From contig BNVH01000080.1 in the NCBI GenBank assembly GCA_025997955.1, positions 1 to 15,884 of the forward strand: a stretch of DNA of 15,884 nt, in the 5' to 3' direction. The position numbers were made by a program, and so were the translations under genes. This document shows positions 13,789-15,884 of the stretch, in pieces. This DNA comes from Synergistales bacterium. Its GTDB lineage: Bacteria; Synergistota; Synergistia; Synergistales; Aminobacteriaceae. Below the pieces are notes generated by a model that was not told the origin of the DNA, made no database searches, and saw only the letters and a program-made list of their open reading frames with translations. The stretch's first letter is position 1. Each line of letters opens with the position of its first letter.

Positions 13789-15063
13789 ATGCCGACGATT
13801 TCTTTTCCATATGGCAAAGAGGTTCTTGCGCTCACAATTCCCGACAACCGGTTCAAAGGGGAATTGGTGTCTCAGATGCACCACTACAAGGCTCCGTCCT
13901 CTCAGGAGGCGTTGGTCGCCGACGCGTTGGCCAACCCAATCGGAAGTCCGCGTCTCAGTGTCATGGCCGAGGGGAAGCAAAACGTGGTGCTCATCGCCAG
14001 CGACCACACTCGCCCTGTTCCCAGCAAGTTCATAGTTCCCCCCATGCTGGCGGAGATTCGAAAGGGCAACCCCAATGCCAAAATAACTATTCTCGTCGCC
14101 ACGGGTTGTCATCGCCCGACCACCAAAGAAGAGCTTATCAACAAGTTCGGCAAGGAAATAGTCGAAGGCGAAACCATCGTTCTCCACGACTGCGACGCCT
14201 CGGAGACCGTCTACATCGGAAAACTCCCATCGGGTGGAGACCTCATAGTCAACAAGCTCGCTCTGGAGGCCGATCTTTTGGTGGCCGAGGGCTTCATAGA
14301 GCCGCACTTTTTCGCGGGCTTCTCCGGTGGCAGGAAAAGCGTTCTGCCGGGGATTGTCAATCGCGAGACGGTGCTTTACAACCATAACGCGGAGTTCATA
14401 GAAAGCTCATATTCGAGAACAGGCGTCGTCGAGGGCAACCCAATCCACATCGACATGCTCTACGCCGCGCGCGTGGCGCGTCTCGCTTTCATATGCAACG
14501 TCGTCATCAACTCGCAAAAAGAAGTCATTTACGCGGTAGCCGGCGATGTGGACTTGGCTCACCGCGTCGGGCGCGATTTTCTCGCAGCTAAGTGCCAGGT
14601 CGATGCCATCCCGGCTGATATAGTCATATCCACAAACGGCGGCTATCCTTTAGACCAGAACATCTATCAGGCGGTCAAGGGCATGACCGCGGCGGAGGCG
14701 ACGGTCAAAAAGGGCGGGGTAATCGTCATGCTCGCCTATTCAAACGACGGGCACGGAGGCGACGAGTTCTACAAGACCTTTGTGGAAGAAAAAGACCTAG
14801 TGCGCATGAACGAGACCTTCCTCAAAACGCCAAAGGAAAAAACCAGGCCCGATCAGTGGGAGTCTCAGATTTTGGCCCGCGTTCTGCGTCACGCTCGCGT
14901 CATCTACGTTTCGAGCGCGCCGGACGAGATGATAGAGACCTTCCAGATGATCCCGGCCCACTCTCTTGACGAGGCTATGAAAAAGGCGGAGGGGATTTTG
15001 AACAATCCCCAAGCGACCGTCACGGTCATCCCCGACGGCATAGCGGTCATGGTCAAAGCGTAA
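13789..15063 (+). CDS. larA: Nickel-pincer lactate racemase
   Basis: LarA interconverts D- and L-lactate by hydride transfer, using the nickel pincer nucleotide cofactor. The 424-aa protein retains the residues known from Lactobacillus plantarum LarA, at almost the same numbering. These are D72, H73 and R75 in SDHTRPVP; H108 in TGCHRPTT; H173 in EPHFFAGFSGG; the cofactor-linking K183 in GGRKSVLPG; the nickel ligand H199 in YNHN; and Q294 and K297 in DQNIYQAVKG. The start is ATG 13789, 8 nt after AAAAGGAG; an in-frame ATG at 13756 inside lctD lacks a site and was rejected. The cofactor genes larB, larC and larE are not in the window. Related LarA-like enzymes racemise other hydroxyacids, but the neighbours favour lactate. 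It matches lctF of A. woodii in position. Confidence 0.93.
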   Translation: MPTISFPYGKEVLALTIPDNRFKGELVSQMHHYKAPSSQEALVADALANPIGSPRLSVMAEGKQNVVLIASDHTRPVPSKFIVPPMLAEIRKGNPNAKITILVATGCHRPTTKEELINKFGKEIVEGETIVLHDCDASETVYIGKLPSGGDLIVNKLALEADLLVAEGFIEPHFFAGFSGGRKSVLPGIVNRETVLYNHNAEFIESSYSRTGVVEGNPIHIDMLYAARVARLAFICNVVINSQKEVIYAVAGDVDLAHRVGRDFLAAKCQVDAIPADIVISTNGGYPLDQNIYQAVKGMTAAEATVKKGGVIVMLAYSNDGHGGDEFYKTFVEEKDLVRMNETFLKTPKEKTRPDQWESQILARVLRHARVIYVSSAPDEMIETFQMIPAHSLDEAMKKAEGILNNPQATVTVIPDGIAVMVKA

Positions 15064-15083
15064 AACTCAGACAAACGCAAAAA

Positions 15084-15126
15084 CCACCCGACTTGGCTTG
15101 AATTAAGTCTTTTCGGGTGGATTTTT
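15084..15126. terminator. Bidirectional terminator after larA
   Basis: CCACCCGA (15084-15091) pairs with TCGGGTGG (15113-15120). The stem can extend inward through ACTT and AAGT after a short bulge. It is followed by ATTTTTA rightward and a T-run leftward. It lies between larA and the convergent right-end gene and can serve both. Confidence 0.88.
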
Positions 15127-15188
15127 ATAATATCTGAAAATATACGTCCCTGTTATCGTGCGAGTCGCTTTTGTTTCTTTTCACCATA

Positions 15189-15788
15189 TCAAGCCATTCC
15201 GCGCTCAGTCTGTCGAATTGCTTTATCTTCGCTGGGCACTTCTTCTATCTTCCATTCATCAATATCATAGCAGCGTACCTCCTTATCCTTATCTATAAGG
15301 TTCCGCTCGGAAGAATAGGTATCTACTATCAGAATTTCGCCACCACGACGCCCAATCCTTATTCCTTGCAAATAATGTGGCTTAGATGTAGACCTCGAAT
15401 AATTACTGGATATTTGTATTTTATTATCCAGAACAAAAGTACGTGAACTCTTGTCATAACTATTTATGTTTTTATTTTTAGCGACACAATTAAGTAATTC
15501 AGCAAAAAATACACTCTTTGAATTTTTTATTGCGGAATTCAAGAGAGAATAATCAAATCCATCTTCCGATGTAAGCAATTCATCCTGATCGTCGTCCACA
15601 TTGTTGATTGGGTCTGATTCTGATTCGCTTGGAGTATGTTCTGTAAAGCCAGGCACAGGGTATTCCGTATCGCGCTCTATGTCTGGCGCATGTTCCGCCA
15701 AACTCGACACGGTACGCTCATCATCTGGCGTGGCCATGAGTTTCCAATCAGTATCAAATCCTAATTTCCCGCTCAGTGTAACAATCAC
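15189..15788 (-). CDS. AT-rich hypothetical protein whose start lies in the repeat
   Basis: I do not recognise this 199-aa protein. It starts at GTG 15788 inside the inverted repeat; a weak AGGA lies 11 nt upstream. ATG at codon 18 (15737) is an alternative start that would leave the repeat out of the coding region. Residues about 20-78 are rich in D, E, S, T and P and probably disordered. Residues about 80-187 look folded, with a helix SVFFAELLNCVAKN followed by strand-like segments (RTFVLDNKIQI, GGEILIVDTYSS). There is no signal peptide or membrane segment. The region 15400-15560 is strikingly AT-rich compared with the metabolic genes, which suggests horizontal transfer. No clear inward promoter was found in the arm; it may lie beyond 15884. 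Confidence 0.65.
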   Translation of the reverse strand: MIVTLSGKLGFDTDWKLMATPDDERTVSSLAEHAPDIERDTEYPVPGFTEHTPSESESDPINNVDDDQDELLTSEDGFDYSLLNSAIKNSKSVFFAELLNCVAKNKNINSYDKSSRTFVLDNKIQISSNYSRSTSKPHYLQGIRIGRRGGEILIVDTYSSERNLIDKDKEVRCYDIDEWKIEEVPSEDKAIRQTERGMA

Positions 15789-15804
15789 ACCCTAACATTT
15801 CCTG

Positions 15805-15843
15805 AAAAATCAAGCGCTTTCGTTAAAAAAGCACTTGATTTTT
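15805..15843. terminator. 16-bp stem-loop, possibly a bidirectional terminator (right)
   Basis: This is the identical copy of the stem-loop 58-96, lying between the outward promoter and the GTG start of the minus-strand gene. If transcribed from outside the window it would sit in that gene's leader or stop transcripts entering it. Confidence 0.45.
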
Positions 15844-15864
15844 ATTCATAAACATTGTTATAAT
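15835..15864 (+). promoter_or_regulatory. Outward sigma70-like promoter in right arm
   Basis: This is the identical copy of the left-arm promoter: TTGATT (15835-15840), 18 bp, TATAAT (15859-15864), firing right out of the window. Any gene it drives is beyond 15884. The -35 box lies in the last part of the stem-loop 15805-15843 and the -10 box in the palindrome 15852-15883. Confidence 0.55.
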
Positions 15865-15883
15865 ATGCATAGTACAACAATGT
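15852..15883. promoter_or_regulatory. 32-bp imperfect palindrome over the -10 box (right)
   Basis: This is the identical copy of the palindrome at 18-49, centred on ATGCAT and covering the TATAAT box at 15859-15864. Confidence 0.5.
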
Positions 15884-15884
15884 C

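Larger units (their letters stand above)
15752..15884. repeat. Right arm of terminal inverted repeat
   Basis: This is the inverted copy of 17-149. It is identical over the outermost 111 bp, with three substitutions in the next 22 bp. The window ends exactly where the left arm's outer boundary would fall, so whether the repeat continues to the right cannot be seen. The inner part is the start of the AT-rich minus-strand gene 15189-15788. Because the window ends on a repeat boundary, an assembly break at a repeat is possible. Confidence 0.95.

Noticed and set aside
15171..15446. Plus-strand frame opposite the right-end gene
   Set aside because: No ribosome site or recognisable domain; the minus-strand frame is longer, begins in the repeat, and is backed by a terminator at its 3' end.
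17..15884. Composite transposon
   Set aside because: No transposase or integrase is encoded. The arms have no short terminal inverted repeats of their own, and target duplications cannot be tested with only 16 bp of flank on one side.

Overview
The window looks like a bacterial chromosome fragment from an anaerobe that ferments amino acids, peptides or lactate. GC content is moderate (I estimate slightly above 50%) over most of the window, and coding is dense. The mix of a peptide ABC operon, Etf-linked lactate dehydrogenase, lactate racemase, chemoreceptor and ankyrin gene recalls Synergistota or a related Gram-negative-type anaerobe. This is a lineage guess from gene style, not a proof.

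Layout. Both ends carry the same sequence in inverted orientation (17-149 and 15752-15884; the outer 111 bp are identical). Each arm holds a sigma70-like promoter firing out of the window, a 32-bp imperfect palindrome over its -10 box, a 16-bp stem-loop, and a GTG start with the first codons of a reading frame pointing inward. On the right that frame continues into an AT-rich 199-aa protein of unknown function. On the left it stops after 16 codons and abuts the tail of another unknown frame. Next come an ankyrin-repeat gene and an RtcB-type RNA ligase gene.

From 2369 to 7810 lies a complete oligopeptide/dipeptide ABC importer operon: binding protein, two permeases and two ATPases. A stem-loop after the binding-protein gene probably lets it be expressed above the rest. 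A bidirectional terminator separates this operon from a convergent methyl-accepting chemotaxis receptor gene (7870-10062, minus strand).

A 476-bp intergenic region (10063-10538) carries divergent promoters and a long structured leader. It feeds a tight four-gene operon: etfB, etfA, an FAD-dependent D-2-hydroxyacid (lactate) dehydrogenase, and a nickel-pincer lactate racemase (larA). This gene set matches the core of the Acetobacterium woodii lct operon (lctB, lctC, lctD, lctF). It implies lactate oxidation to pyruvate with electrons passed to an electron-transferring flavoprotein, and the racemase making both lactate isomers usable. No lactate permease, lct regulator or Lar maturation genes are in the window. 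A bidirectional terminator ends this operon and faces the AT-rich right-end gene.

The core is ordinary anaerobe metabolism. The least explained parts are the terminal inverted repeats, which look like a duplicated promoter plus gene-head module, and the foreign-looking gene attached to the right copy.
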